Part shown: positions 35,204 through 46,051 of the stretch, in pieces | Numbering within the stretch: the first letter of the stretch is position 1 | How the letters are laid out: each line of letters begins with the position of its first letter | Assembly: GCA_024449915.1 (NCBI GenBank) | Contig: JAMZAV010001744.1 | Location: 225,786 to 289,785, forward strand | DNA length: 64,000 nucleotides | Direction of reading: 5' to 3' | From: Sweltsa coloradensis | Lineage: Eukaryota > Arthropoda > Insecta > Plecoptera > Chloroperlidae | Notes under the pieces: model-generated | What the model saw: the letters and a program-made list of their open reading frames with translations, nothing else | Database searches by the model: none | What the model was told of the DNA's origin: nothing | Program-made: the position numbers and the translations under genes

Positions 35204-36004
35204 CAGGGTCCACTAGATACCTAACAGCTGCTGTAAGGTGGGTCTTCGCTTGTACTTCCACAATGTATAAGCGCCATCTTAGTTCCCTAAGTCAAGGCCT
35301 ACTTGATAATGTGTCTACTGAGTGCGCGAACACATTATCCAATGGACCTTACAGAGATTTTGTAAACAAATAGCAGACTGCAGCTGGACGTCAATTTCAA
35401 AAGTCGGTTGTACATTTGAATGCAATAAATACATAAATAGGCTACCACCTATATAATCTTTGATTCTTATGTTGGCAGGTAACATTATGATGTAAATAAT
35501 TTTCATATCTTTCAACTTCATATGTCAATTTTCATTTGCATAATGGACCAAAACCTCATGAGGCAAACTTGAACTTGAATATGATCTTTCTAGGGCCTAG
35601 CCCTAAGCCTAAGAACGCGAGACCTAAGCTCTACGACGACTTCTACAAGGTCTAGGCCTTTGTCTATGAAAAAAACCACACAATGTCAAAGACGAGGGCC
35701 TAGCCTAGGCTTATGCACATACAATCTTTTATCGTGGAGTTGTAACTACATTCTAAACACAAAGGTATAGGCCTAATATCAATGGTAGTATTGATAATAA
35801 TCCACAATGCCCAATCTTTGCTGTCCATGATCTGTCAAAACAAAACAAAAACATATCACATTCTGCTACGGATAATATTACAGAGCGTGTTCGGAGCGCT
35901 CCAGATTATTTTTAAAACACTCGCAGGATATAAGATGGTGGTTTGTTTACATCAGGTGAGAAGACCCAGCTTACAGCAGCTTGCATAAGTATCTAGTGGA
36001 CACG
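35204..36004 (+). mobile_element. hAT-like element, 8-bp TSD GCTATGAG
   Basis: Ends CAGGGTCCACTAGATAC and GTATCTAGTGGACACG. TSD GCTATGAG at 35,196-35,203 and 36,005-36,012. The right copy of the host element is empty here (revcomp of 36,340-36,355). Subterminal inverted blocks: AGCTGCTGTAAG near 35,229 and CTTACAGCAGCTTG near 35,970. The same ends close the 55-57 bp palindromes at 30,393 and 37,587. No ORF is recognised. Confidence 0.8.
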
Positions 36005-36405
36005 GCTATGAGCAGCCATGACACCCGCAAGTTGGGCTAGCACCGCCGTCTACACTCTACATCCGCCTTTACAGGCATCCAGACGGCGGTGGGGGTACAA
36101 TAGCGTACAATGGTACAATAGCGCAGCGTGGTGAGTAAAAATCGCAGTGAAACAAGCCACAATAGCGCAGCGTAGTGAGTAAAAGTCGCAGTGAACAAGC
36201 CAATTGGCTTGTTCACTGCGACTTTTACTCACCACGCTGCGCTATTGTACTAACCCCCCACCGCCGTCTGAATGCCTGTAAAGGCGAATGTAGAGTTAGA
36301 CGGCGGTGATAGCCCAACTTGCGGGTGTCATGGGGGATGGCTGCTCATAGCTGTCAGCAGCCTACTGTTTACTTTCAGTTTGCATAGTTTTATGTTGAAA
36401 GCAAA

Positions 36406-36492
36406 ATGCCCAATTGCTGTGTGTATTCGTGTAAGGAGAGAGGAGGGCATACTGTCGTGTTTATTACTACAAATAAATACAATCACACATAA
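36406..36492 (+). pseudogene. Short THAP-like N-terminal fragment
   Basis: A 28-codon frame begins MPNCCVYSCKERGG, which resembles the start of THAP zinc fingers (M-P-x-x-C with C-x(2,4)-C). The reverse-complement counterpart in the left copy near 35,045-35,130 encodes nearly the same peptide. The rest of the C2CH finger, including the distal Cys and His, is absent. If real, it would point to a P-element-type transposase ancestor; chance similarity is quite possible. Confidence 0.25.
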
Positions 36493-36725
36493 TATACTGA
36501 CAATTGTGTCTTTATTCGGCCTCCTGCCTACGTAACCTCTCTCATGTCAACAAATCAACACTGGCTAGGACTAAGCCCTAGGCTTTGCTGAGGTGTATGC
36601 AAGTAGGGCCTAGGCCTATACTTGCTAATTTATAATACCATGATATTGATATGCCTAGGTCTACATCTAATGCTGAAGAAAAGCCTAGGCCTAGTCCTTA
36701 GTAGCCTTATTCCAAGGGTAGGCCT

Positions 36726-37322
36726 AAAGTCCTTTGCAAGTAAAGAAAGATCCAGGTATCAAGAAATTTCCCCTCCTCTTTGCCACCTCCACTCGGCACG
36801 GTGACAGTACTCGCGAGACGTTGGAATGCGGTAGGCCGCATGACCCATTATCCAGGTGTCATTGTTAAGAAATCAATTTTTTGATGTAGTTAAAATGTTA
36901 TAATTTCTCATTTATTTTCAAATATATGGAATAATTATGTAAAATTAATATAAATAAACTTTGTATTTTAAAAATAGCATGAAAACTGCCGTAATTAGAG
37001 TTATTGTAACTTCATGGTTACGATCAGAAAAATTACACGGGCAATAATTACGGCAGTTTTCAAGCTATTTTAAAAATACAAAGTTTATTTTATTAATTTT
37101 ACAAAATTTTATTCCATATATTTGAAAATAATGAGAAATTATAACATTTTAACTACATCAAAAAATTGATTTCTTAACAAGGGACACCTGGATGAATGGG
37201 TCATGCGGCCTACCGCATTCCCAACGTCTCGCGAGTACTGTCACCGTGCCGAGGGAGGTGGTAACGAGGAGGGGAAATTTCTTGATACCTGGGATCTTTC
37301 TTTCTTGCAAAGGATTTTTGGG
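36726..37322. mobile_element. Hairpin MITE
   Basis: Arms of about 260-290 bp: AAAGTCCTTTGCAAG...AAAGAAAGATCC pairs with GGATCTTTCTTTCTTGCAAAGG, and TCGCGAGACGTTGGAATGCG with CGCATTCCCAACGTCTCGCG. A short centre contains GCCGTAATTA/TAATTACGGC. The left copy of the host element lacks it (GGCCTAGGTCTAATC continuous in revcomp near 34,805). Confidence 0.8.
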
Positions 37323-38125
37323 TCTAATCTCAAAAAACAGTGCTAGGCCTCAGGTAATTATAGACTTCAACGGCGCCGTGCTTTCAGCTCTTATTTTAAT
37401 TTTCCCTATCGTTCACGCTTTCATTGTTTAAAAGTTTAAACAAACAAAATATGCTATTGAATAAAATTACTTGAAATAGGCCGTAGGTAAAACAATACGT
37501 AAACAAAAAATCGAGGAAGCATACAGATTTGACAATGCAAAAGCCTGCTATACATAGTTTATTTCAAACACCGCCACGGCTTAGAGCAGGGTCCACTAGA
37601 TACCCATAACAAGCAGCTCGGAATAAGTATCTAGTGGACCCTGGTTTTGGGTTAGTGCAGTGGCGCGATCTGCGTGGAGCTTTGCGTGAACAAGCCAATT
37701 GAATCAAACAAAAAAAGCACATTTTGTGCCAAGCAAGTATACGCGCGCGTGCTCCAAAAATTTACTTGGGAACTATTTTAAAATCGGTGTAAAACTGAAA
37801 ACTGAACTATGCCCTGATTGGATTGTACTGGTACCGGCAAAACCGGTCTCTTGAATGGAGGTGTCACATCCCAGTCAGAAAAAAGGCCTGCGTAAACATG
37901 CCCTCTTTTGAAATTGGCGGTATTTTTCTTCTGGTTTCAAGCGAACATTTTCCCTTTGTTCATGCCGCCAACTTGTAATCCCCTTCCTTATTTACCCTTC
38001 GCACGATCTTCGAGCATTGTATTGTTAGCGTTTATTACCATAATATCAACGATAATATTAATATCTCTGGGTTTCTAGTATAAGGACACTATATACCCAA
38101 AGCTATAACGATGAGAATACAATCA

Positions 38126-38198
38126 GCCTCGGTGGCGCAGCTGGCAGCGCGTAAGTCTCATAATCTTAAGGTCGTGAGTTCAATCCTCACCCGGGGCA
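38126..38198 (+). tRNA. tRNA-Met (CAT), elongator type
   Basis: 73-nt cloverleaf: acceptor GCCTCGG with CCGGGGC, D arm GCGC/GCGC region, anticodon loop CTCATAA (CAT), T arm GTGAG-TTCAATC-CTCAC, discriminator A. Box A and box B are intact and a T6 terminator starts at 38,202. No intron. This looks functional. Confidence 0.93.
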
Positions 38199-38381
38199 GT
38201 TATTTTTTACTACTTCGTTTGTCATTGAATGTGTTTTTGGAATTATATCGTGCAAGGACAATTAATTCTTTTATTTCTCCTGAGTCAAAATAATTACTAT
38301 CCGATCAAAATATCAAAAAATTATATTGTAAATCATAGAGATGTTTCGAATACAGTATAACATTTTCTATTACTTGTTTCG

Positions 38382-38570
38382 GTACTTGTTCATTATAGGG
38401 ACCCGCCCGAAAAAGAAAGTTAGTGGGGTTAGTGGGGATTGGGGGCGGGGGGAGAATGAAGTGCGTTGCCGTGGTCAGCTAGGTGCCACCCCCACGGTGC
38501 TTCGCGCCCCCCCCCCCAACACCACTAACCTACTTTCCTTTTCGAGGGGGTCCCTATAATGAACAAGTAC
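38382..38570. mobile_element. Hairpin MITE, possibly Tc1/mariner-like
   Basis: 189-bp palindrome with ends GTACTTGTTCATTATAGGG and CCCTATAATGAACAAGTAC, arms about 40 bp, and a GC-rich centre (CCGTGG/CCACGG). TA at each edge is compatible with a TA target, but an empty site is not available. Confidence 0.7.
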
Positions 38571-38774
38571 CCTTTTTTCTATGTTTAATGACTGGCAAAC
38601 TGGAAAAAAATATGAAAATAACTTAATTCAACGATCGGCGTGTGCTGGTTAAACATTTACTTGCGGTTATTTATTTCCTTATCTGTACTCTTCAATCACT
38701 ATGCTATACATTATCATTAGTCCACTTCAAGCAATGTCCTTGAAATTAGAAGTTTCACTGTCAGTTACACATCT

Positions 38775-38847
38775 ACCTCGGTGACGCAGCTGGCAGCGCG
38801 TAAGTCTCATAATTATATGGTCGTGAGTTCAATCCTCATCCGGGGCA
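38775..38847 (+). tRNA. tRNA-Met (CAT) second copy, slightly decayed
   Basis: Same body as 38,126-38,198 with several substitutions: A for G at position 1 (A-C mismatch in the acceptor), GTGACGCAG for GTGGCGCAG in box A, altered variable region, and CTCATC for CTCACC in the T stem. A T-run follows at 38,849. Possibly a recent duplicate on its way to pseudogene. Confidence 0.75.
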
Positions 38848-38859
38848 GTTTTTTATTTT

Positions 38860-39530
38860 ATTTTTCTACATGGGATTTATATTTTACGCGAGTAACGCAA
38901 TTGCTGTAATGGTTTCAAGCGTAAATAAATAGCGTGATCTGACATGCTTTCTCAATTTTAATTATTGTTAAAACCCTTTCATTGCAGAATTAAATTTGTC
39001 TTAATTAGTTAATGTAATAAAATAAATTAATATTCTAAAAAAATCTAAGAATTTTTGTATTATTTAAATTCTTTTATCACAATTTTTAATAAGCAATGTT
39101 CTGAAAATTTTAGATTTTAAATCAAAACTTTTTTTATTACAAATTTAAATTTGAATGCATTCCGGAAACTTTATTTTTTTTGAATATTTTAGATTTTGCG
39201 TATCTCAAATAACAGCAGTACTGGAAATTTATTACTTTTCCGGAACGAGACAAATTTTTTCCGTTCTAAACCTTTTTAGCAGATGTTTTAAATCTTCTTT
39301 TAAAAAAATGCACTATTCGTCCCATTGAATTGGGGGAAAATGTATTTATTTTTCAATTAACCAAAAATATGGGGTCAAATTGAAAACCCATATATTTACC
39401 GCAATTGTTTTAGAACTTTATGTTGCAATGGCTACACTGGTAACGAAAGGGTTAAATGTTTAACCCTAACTTTTCCTTAATACTTCACAGATGTAGTATA
39501 GGATTCATAGTAAACCAATGAGAGAGTATT
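38860..39530. other. AT-rich sequence, nothing recognised
   Basis: No terminal repeats, RNA genes or exons were seen. A faint tRNA-like remnant on the minus strand may lie at about 39,535-39,610 (box A-like TGGCGGAGGTAAAGC, box B-like GTTAGTTTGATACC), too degenerate to call. Confidence 0.35.
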
Positions 39531-40917
39531 AGGACTGTAGGTGGCTGGTATCAAACTAACGACTTCTCGAATCAGAGTTCTGTTTTTATGCGAAGCGCTT
39601 TACCTCCGCCAGTCTGTATCGTCTAGTAGTGGAGATGTGGAGATGTTCGATCTGTTTATTATTGATATCTGTCACAGACTGTCTGTCGAGTGTCGATTCC
39701 CGAGTGTTAAAATAAGAAATAAGAAGTATGAAACTGATTGTTACCCCTGTACTGAGACCATGCTGAGACCATCACATCACAACAATCAATCACTTCAAGT
39801 CACTCACTTCTCATCTTAGTCTAGCATTGTGTGATTTCAAGGCAATCAATTCGATCCAAAGAGAAATAGTTTTATTAGTGCGGTTCCTCAGCCAACAATA
39901 TTGCAAATAGTAATACATAATATCACTGATGTTTTCAATTTGCTTGAAGTCATAAGCTCAGAACAAATTACGGTATATAAAGCTTTATCGTTTCAGAATA
40001 GAGAGATAGTGCAGAGTCTGGCCTTTCTTTATCTTGCTATCAAGATATGTTTATTTAACCCCCCCCCCCCCCAAATAATCACATTCATTGTGACCTTGAC
40101 AAGACGTGACAGATCGCTGACCCTGACAGAGCCGCTGCGACGAGTGTTCTTTATGGTCCAGCAGTCTGCTTCACGCTGTTACAAACGGGCCAGTGTTGAA
40201 TTCAGACTTTTTATCCCGGGGGGGGGGGTTAGGGGGCGAAGCCCCCAACAATAGCGCCGCAGGCGAAAATTTTGAAAATCAGGTTTTTAGAGTGCGTTTG
40301 GTGCGTTTTAGAAAAAAGTTGTGGGCTGAATGTAATACCAAAATAATGTAGTTTTTGAGTGTTGATGTTGTGTTGTGAATGCTAAAAGTTCCTAAATATC
40401 AGCTAAATTTCACCTTCAAACCGCTAGATTTACAAAATAGTAATTTTAGCAACGAAAACAAATACACTATTTTCCAAACAGGTTGAAAAAACTGTTTTTT
40501 TTTTTTTACTAAGCGGGCTCTGCGGGCGCCTAGTTCCGCCACTGAATATTTGTATATTCTTTAGACACAACTCCTCACTGTCCCCCTCATGCACGAATCA
40601 TTGTCAATATTGACACTTGTGCGTTGCCTTCTACAGGATGCCTACGCAGTGATTTCGCATCGAAAGTACACTGACCATTTACCCCATATACTGCACCCTG
40701 CCTGTATCAGTCCTGCAAGCGCACATCCTCTCAAGGCGCGACTGCGAGCCACAATATAAAAGAAGACATAATTGGGAATTTCCTAAACAAAAGTCTGAAC
40801 CCTTCGTACGACCATACATTCACAAACAAATCGAGTTCCTGAACTCGTGACTCGTGAGTTGCCCACACGTTCATCGTAGGGTCTGCCTATTTAATTACAG
40901 TTACAAACATAAACCTT

Positions 40918-41063
40918 AAAGGTCGGATTAATATGCGACGGCTGATACGACTGTAGCCGCGCGGCTGTAGACGCGCGGCTGTGAGTCACACTGCTTTATA
41001 GGTAAATGAATGGAACCCGTTCCTCTGACGCGTCTGTAGCCGCGCGACTGATGCGGCTCTAAA
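40918..41063. mobile_element. Small GC-rich TIR element next to the Harbinger unit
   Basis: About 146 bp with AAGGTCGGATTAATATGCGA at the left and decayed GACTGATGCGGCTCTAAAGG at the right. Many CCGCGCGGCT palindromes. Its inverted copy lies at about 41,600-41,745, sharing AGTCACACTGCTTTATAGG and GAATGGAACCCGTTCC. Confidence 0.6.
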
Positions 41064-41180
41064 GGTACGATTCCTATGCGACGACTGAAACTACTATAGC
41101 CGCGCGGCGGATCGCGCGATCAGAGCCGCTTGTTCAAATTCCTATGCCGCGACTCTTGTGTCAGTCGCCATGTGAACATC

Positions 41181-41489
41181 ATGGAGGAAAGACTGTTGGT
41201 TGCATGTCTTCTTCTTGAAGAAGAGGATGAGGAAGAATTATTACTAAATGTGCTGCAACAATTAAGAAGTGAACCTATTAAACCAATTTACTTGGCGAGG
41301 GACGAGGAGGGATTCCAAAATATTCTGATAAAGAGACATCTTTTGGACGATGATTCAGAGTTTAGGAAGTTTTTCCGATTGAATATAGACCAGTTTAATT
41401 ACGTTTTGTCACTCATTGAAGGTGACCTAATAAAACAGTCTTGTAATAAAGTGAAAAAGCCTATAAGCCCGGCTGACAAACTACAATAG
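41181..41489 (+). pseudogene. Truncated PIF/Harbinger transposase N-terminus
   Basis: 102 codons from the ATG at 41,181. The N-terminal leucine/glutamate-rich stretch (residues 4-25) is followed near residues 60-102 by FRKFFRLNIDQFNYVLSLI and KPISPADKL. This matches the HARBI1-like pattern in which a short helical segment with 'FR(M/L)...F..LL' and 'R.(A/P)ISP..(K/R)L' precedes the DDE nuclease. The frame stops right there (41,487-41,489) where the DDE domain should begin, so no catalytic residues are encoded. It is a transposase fragment kept inside a foldback element. Confidence 0.7.
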
Positions 41490-41834
41490 TTATATTATTT
41501 AATAGAAAAGAATACACTTCCGAGTTCCGATCGCTTCGGCGGCTGCGGCTAGACTGCTCTGGGAGCAGTCGAGTCGTCCGGCTCAAGCCGTCCCATAAGA
41601 GCCGCGTCAGTCGCGCGGTTACAGACGCGTCATAGGAACGGGTTCCATTCATTTACCTATAAAGCAGTGTGACTCACAGCCGCGCGTCTACAGCCGCGCG
41701 GCTACAGTCGTATCAGCCGTCGCATAGGAATCGTACCTTAAATGAGACGCTTGAGCCGGACGACTCGACTGCTCCATGGAGCAGTCTAGCCGCAGCCGCC
41801 ACGCGATCGGAAGTGTTTTCCTATATTAAATAAT

Positions 41835-42082
41835 AGAACTATTGTTGTTTTGAGTGACAAAACGTAATTGAACTGGTCAATATTCAAGCGGAAAAATTTC
41901 CTAAACACTGATGCATCGTCCAAAAGATGTCTCTGTATTAGAATACTTTGAAATCCCTCCTCCTTCCTCGCCAAGTACATTGGTTTAGGGTCACTTCTTT
42001 TTAATTGATTTAGCATATTTAGTAACAATTATTCCTCTTCCTCTTCTTCAAGAAAATATGCTACCAACAGTGTTTCCTCCAT
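41835..42082 (-). pseudogene. Second copy of the truncated Harbinger transposase
   Basis: Minus-strand mirror of 41,181-41,489, starting at the ATG at 42,082-42,080 with an in-frame TAA after the glutamate run. FRKFFRLNIDQFNYVLSL is preserved. Divergence from the plus copy (for example ARKEEGFQS against ARDEEGFQN) shows the two arms have drifted since they formed. Confidence 0.65.
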
Positions 42083-42604
42083 GCTAATCACGTGGCGACT
42101 GAAACAAGAGTCGCGGCATAGGAATTTGAACAAGCGGCTCTGATCGCGCGACTCTGATCGCGTGGCTGAAGCCGCGCGGCTATAGTAGTTTCAGTCGTCG
42201 CATAGGAATCCTTAAAAGCAATATGTTCGTGCCCTTTCAAAAAGGGCAAAGTGACATTTCAAAATGAAGGAATATATAATGCATGTAGTCAATTTAAATT
42301 CCTGGGGGGGCGAATGACAGTTCCCGAGGGAGCTTCGCCCCCCCGGGATTAGCTGGATTCAACACTGCAAACGGCGACTTAATTAGCTGGATTCAACACT
42401 GCACCTTTTCCCTGGCACTCCATTTTATCGGACATTACTTCTAGCCTTGATTGATAATGATTGATGAGACTAGACCAGTACCGCCCTATTCTCAGCTGCC
42501 TGCCGCCGCAGCTTGTTTATATTATTCAATCTGCTGCAAACTCATCTCAGGTTGAAATCCGGATGAGGGAACACACACGTGACGTCACAGCTCGGCGCGG
42601 ATCT

Positions 42605-43430
42605 TACTGATGGACAAGCATCCTCATTTCGCAAGTTGACGCCTGATGAACGGCTCAACAAATATCACGCTCTAACTTCTATACTATTCATTATTTGGAC
42701 AAAACTTAAGAGGAATAATATTTAGCAAACATATCATTTCTTCTAATAGCGATTATTTCGATTTTTTTAGAGAACCGTTAGCTTGTTATAACAATGTACG
42801 CATTATAAATGACAAAATTATCAACATCTTTAAGTCTTTTCAACTTCAATTGACACAAAACTACTGATCGGATTTCAAAAAGAATTCTCTCTAAATATGC
42901 ATCTAACTAATTAGACAATAAATAAATAAACTTTCTCGATAGAAAAAGCACAGAACGAAATTTTACAGCATAGCGTGCAGTTTTTCACGGCTCATCCGCA
43001 CGTCAAAAGCGCGTATTTTAGATGAAAAACACATACCATGCGTTTAACCCTATGCTATAAATTTTCGTTCTGTGCACTTTCTATCTAGAAAGTTTATTAT
43101 TTCTTGTCTAAACAGTCCGATGAATTTTTTGAAAGCGGTCTTGTCAAAATCCGATCACTAGATTTTTGTCAATTGAAGTTGTTTTATTTAATTTCATAAA
43201 AAAACAAGTAAAAGTCTTAAATTTTATTTTAATATGTACATCGAAATAACAATTAAGTTAACGGCCGTGTAAAAATTCAAAGTAATCGCTATTAGAAGGA
43301 ATGATATATTTGCTAAATATTATTCCTCTTAAGTTTTTCCCCAATAATGAATAGGATAGAAGTTAGAGCGTGATAAGTTGTGCGACGTTCAGCAGGCGTC
43401 CACTTGCGAACCGATGGTTGCTTGTCCACC
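42605..43430. mobile_element. Large hairpin TIR element
   Basis: Arms of about 350 bp: GTTGACGCCTGATGAACG against GTTCAGCAGGCGTCCAC, and CTTAAGAGGAATAATATTT against AAATATTATTCCTCTTAAG. Inner blocks near 42,950 (GCACAGAACGAAATTTTAC) and 43,065 also pair. No ORF. TSD unresolved. Confidence 0.75.
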
Positions 43431-44251
43431 AGTTGGGCTCAAAACGGAGAATACCCTCATAGGGAACCCAAGTTTTGAAGGCGGGAAGGAAATTGGTTCT
43501 CTCTGGTCTCAGCGCCCATAAGAATTAGCATGGTACGAAAATGTAACTCGCCGTATCTTTTGACTCGCGCAAAAGAAATCTAAACCAATTACATCACAAG
43601 ATGCATAATTTTGTAAAGAAGATGATGGCGTTCTACTTTTCTCGATGACGCTTCCTAAATTCAAACTATTATGAGTTAAATGGACCCATGTTTCCGCGCT
43701 GTCGCAAATGTAGTCTAACTGACTGAGCGGCAACCTAAGCGGACGTAGCCACGTTGTGTGCAGCTGTGGCATCCTCGCATACCACGTGCCTGTCCATGGT
43801 TGCTAAATGTACTTCGTTTTCAAGATTTTGTTGGCACATTAAAGGATATTTTATTAGTAATGTATAACCTAGTACAACCCAGTGACCTCACAGTAGCCAC
43901 AAAGCAAGTCGGATACCAAATGTTATGCTGATGCCACGGACAAAATGTTTTTACGTGCTTTTTCATGAGCAGTTTGGAAGGTTTGGCAACAGTGTAAATG
44001 TAGAGTTCACTTTAACTCAAAACAAATGTCATTAATATTTGTGATAGAGTAGAGTTATGAATATCCACGCAAAGAGGAAAGATTAAAGTTTCTTACAGTA
44101 TGAATATAATTCCGGTCCGTGGTCGGGTTCTCGCGCTATCGCTTACGAAACATTTAGCACGGGTTATTCGCCTATACCACGCTGATCGGAGAGAACCGGA
44201 CAACGCCCACTTAGGTTCCCTATTCCCCTCGATTTGTGACGTAGTTGTGTG

Positions 44252-46051
44252 CAGTGGCGTGGCGAACATACCAAATCGGAGCCCAGGCACCGATACCAAA
44301 AGGGGTGGGTGGGTGGTCCCGCAGGGACCCACCCACCCATTACTTTTTATTGAAACATAATATTTTATATACTTTATATGACTATTTTAATTGTTAAAAT
44401 CACACCTACTGAATTGTATGGCTACAGCTCTTACATACCTTATAGTTTTACTGGACTGTTGAAAAGTTTGTCATGAATCATGATTTAGTAATGTGCAGAC
44501 AACATGCATGATGGATATTCATCCAGTAGTTCTCAACTCAACTAATAACAGGTAGCAATTCAACAATTCTGCTAAATGAATAGACAAGTTCGCTTATATT
44601 TGATTGAATAGATTGATTTGGGTAAATAAACAGCTGGTGGCATGGAGGCAGTCAGGAACATTTTTTAGTTTTCTGTTTTAATTTTTAGTTACCGTTTTAT
44701 AAAGCAGGGTTATCGACGTCGTGAATGCAACAAGAAGAACATTCTTGGACCTATTTGAATTGAGGTATTTCCAGTACAATTTCTAAATAAAATAGCATTG
44801 ATTTCAATGAGATCGAGACAGCAAGTTTATCCGTAAAAGAATAAAATCGTATCTTTTCTCTTCACATGTGCAACAAATGCAACAAATGTGGTTGGATGGA
44901 AGAGAAGGCTTAACAGGCCTTAATCCCGCCATCAATAAAGACGACAATCAAATCAAATCAAAATCAAATCAAATATTGTTAACAAAGTGTTTCTTCAAAA
45001 CACACAGATTTGTACCAAATTACCTTGAATATACATTTTCCCGGGGGTAAGCCCACGGAGCCCCTAGTTTTCATTGTTATGCGTTTAAGTAGTTTTCCTA
45101 AATCCCAAATAATGGCTCTGCCAATAACGAGGAGAAAACGAAAAAAATAACAAAATAGTTTTCCAAAACGCACAGATTATCTTACGATCTAGGACATACA
45201 ATTTTTTTTCAAATGGGAAGGCCCCCGGATTCTTCTTGTAGGTATTAACTTCTTCATTGATTACTTTCACAGTGTATTTTTTCCCAAATTCTGGCTATGC
45301 CGCTACGAGGAGGCAAAAAGGAATAACACACTGTTGGCTTTTTGAGTTAACAATTAAAACAAACGCGCAATGTGTTCAGCGATTCGGCTGATTTTTATAG
45401 TACACACACGCACAGAGTCACAGAATAAGCACCATTTATCTTGAATAGTAATCCTCATTCGCTTTGCTCACTCGTCTAATAAATCATATTAATTACCAGT
45501 AAAACGCACCAAATCCATTCTAGGATCACCAAAATTGAAAAAATTCCCCGTGCCGGGCTAAACTGGGGAAGACAAAATGAACTACAAACCGTTGGCTTTA
45601 TGAGTTCAACAAAAAAAAATATATTTTCAGCCATTTCATTAAAATTTCATTACATAAAAATGAGGCTATCAAATCATGTTAATTGCTGGTAAAACGCACC
45701 AAATCCATTCTAGGATCACCAAAATTGAAAAAATTCCCCGTGGGGCTAAACTGGGGAAGACAAAAAAGAATGACAAACCGTTGGTTTTACGAGTTCAACA
45801 AAAAACATTTTTTCATCCATTTCATTAAAATTTCATCACATAAAAATGGGGCTATCAATATCTATAAAATCATATTAATTGCCGGTAAAACGCACCAAAT
45901 CCATTCTAGGATCACCAAAATTGAAAAAATTCCCTGCGGGGCTAAACTGGGGGCGCGCCCCCAGACCCCCTTGTTGCCCACGAAAGTAGGGGGTGGGTAC
46001 AGTTATAATATTGTAGGCACCGATCACTCTTAGTAGTTCGCCACGCCACTG
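44252..46051 (+). mobile_element. hAT-like element, 8-bp TSD GTTGTGTG
   Basis: TIRs CAGTGGCGTGGCGAAC and GTTCGCCACGCCACTG with perfect TSD GTTGTGTG at 44,244-44,251 and 46,052-46,059. Subterminal GTGGGTGGGTGG / CCCACCCACCC palindrome at 44,303-44,340. It contains a tandem array and no transposase, so it is non-autonomous. Confidence 0.9.
44980..45955 (+). repeat. About 190-bp tandem array inside the hAT-like element
   Basis: Clear units start at 45,482, 45,670 and 45,866 (last one partial), sharing AAATCAT.TTAATT.C.GG, AAAACGCACCAAATCC, ATTCTAGGATCACCAAAATT and GGGGCTAAACTGGGG. More diverged units precede them at about 44,983 and 45,160 (AAAAC.CACAGATT and 'ttttt caaatgggaaggccccc' type blocks). 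Confidence 0.75.

Larger units (their letters stand above)
30338..36201 (+). mobile_element. TIR element, left copy of head-to-head pair
   Basis: Bounded by GGCTTGTTCACGC at 30,338 and GTGAACAAGCC ending 36,201. After removing three insertions with TSDs (30,463-31,652; 31,880-34,732; 35,204-36,004) and a 20-bp remnant (31,745-31,764), about 0.97 kb remains. This is collinear in reverse complement with the right copy at 36,206-37,696. It also holds a 55-bp palindrome (30,393-30,447) with CAGGG...CCCTG ends, present in both copies and so older than the pair. Superfamily unknown. Confidence 0.75.
36206..37696 (-). mobile_element. TIR element, right copy of head-to-head pair
   Basis: GGCTTGTTCAC at 36,206 to GTGAACAAGCC ending 37,696, flanked on both sides by AATT (36,202-36,205 and 37,697-37,700), a possible short TSD. 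Apart from the hairpin insert at about 36,726-37,322 it is about 0.9 kb and collinear with the left copy. It shares CAAATCTGTATGCTTCC-type blocks, the TAGGCCTA-rich block and the 57-bp CAGGG...CCCTG palindrome (37,587-37,643). Confidence 0.75.
41063..42213. mobile_element. Palindromic PIF/Harbinger-derived element
   Basis: TIRs AAGGTACGATTCCTATGCGA and the matching TCGCATAGGAATCCTT. Both arms carry the same 5' part of a Harbinger transposase gene in opposite orientation (41,181-41,489 plus; 42,082-41,835 minus). Inside are two more inverted layers: 41,517-41,600 against 41,746-41,815 (GGCTGCGGCTAGACTGCTC), and a copy of the 40,918-41,065 MITE at about 41,600-41,745. So it is palindrome within palindrome within palindrome. 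Confidence 0.75.
40191..42367 (+). mobile_element. hAT-like element with nested insertions
   Basis: Ends CAGTGTTGAATTCAG and GCTGGATTCAACACTG. Flanks are CAAACGGGC (40,182-40,190) and CAAACGGC (42,368-42,375), an 8-bp TSD with one extra G. Subterminal GC hairpins (CCCGGGGG, GGGGGCGAAGCCCCC) match the style of the hAT MITE at 30,842. A second TIR end (ATTAGCTGGATTCAACACTG) lies just outside at 42,383-42,402. A third hAT-type end, reading CAGTGGCGGAACTAGGCGCC on the minus strand, is at about 40,528-40,547. PIF/Harbinger derivatives occupy 40,918-42,213. Confidence 0.7.

Noticed and set aside
44093..44360. Overlapping 79- and 86-codon frames near the left end of the hAT-like element
   Set aside because: They lie across the boundary between two different transposons (44,244-44,252) and repeat in inverted form at 46,050-46,180, so they are repeat-derived.
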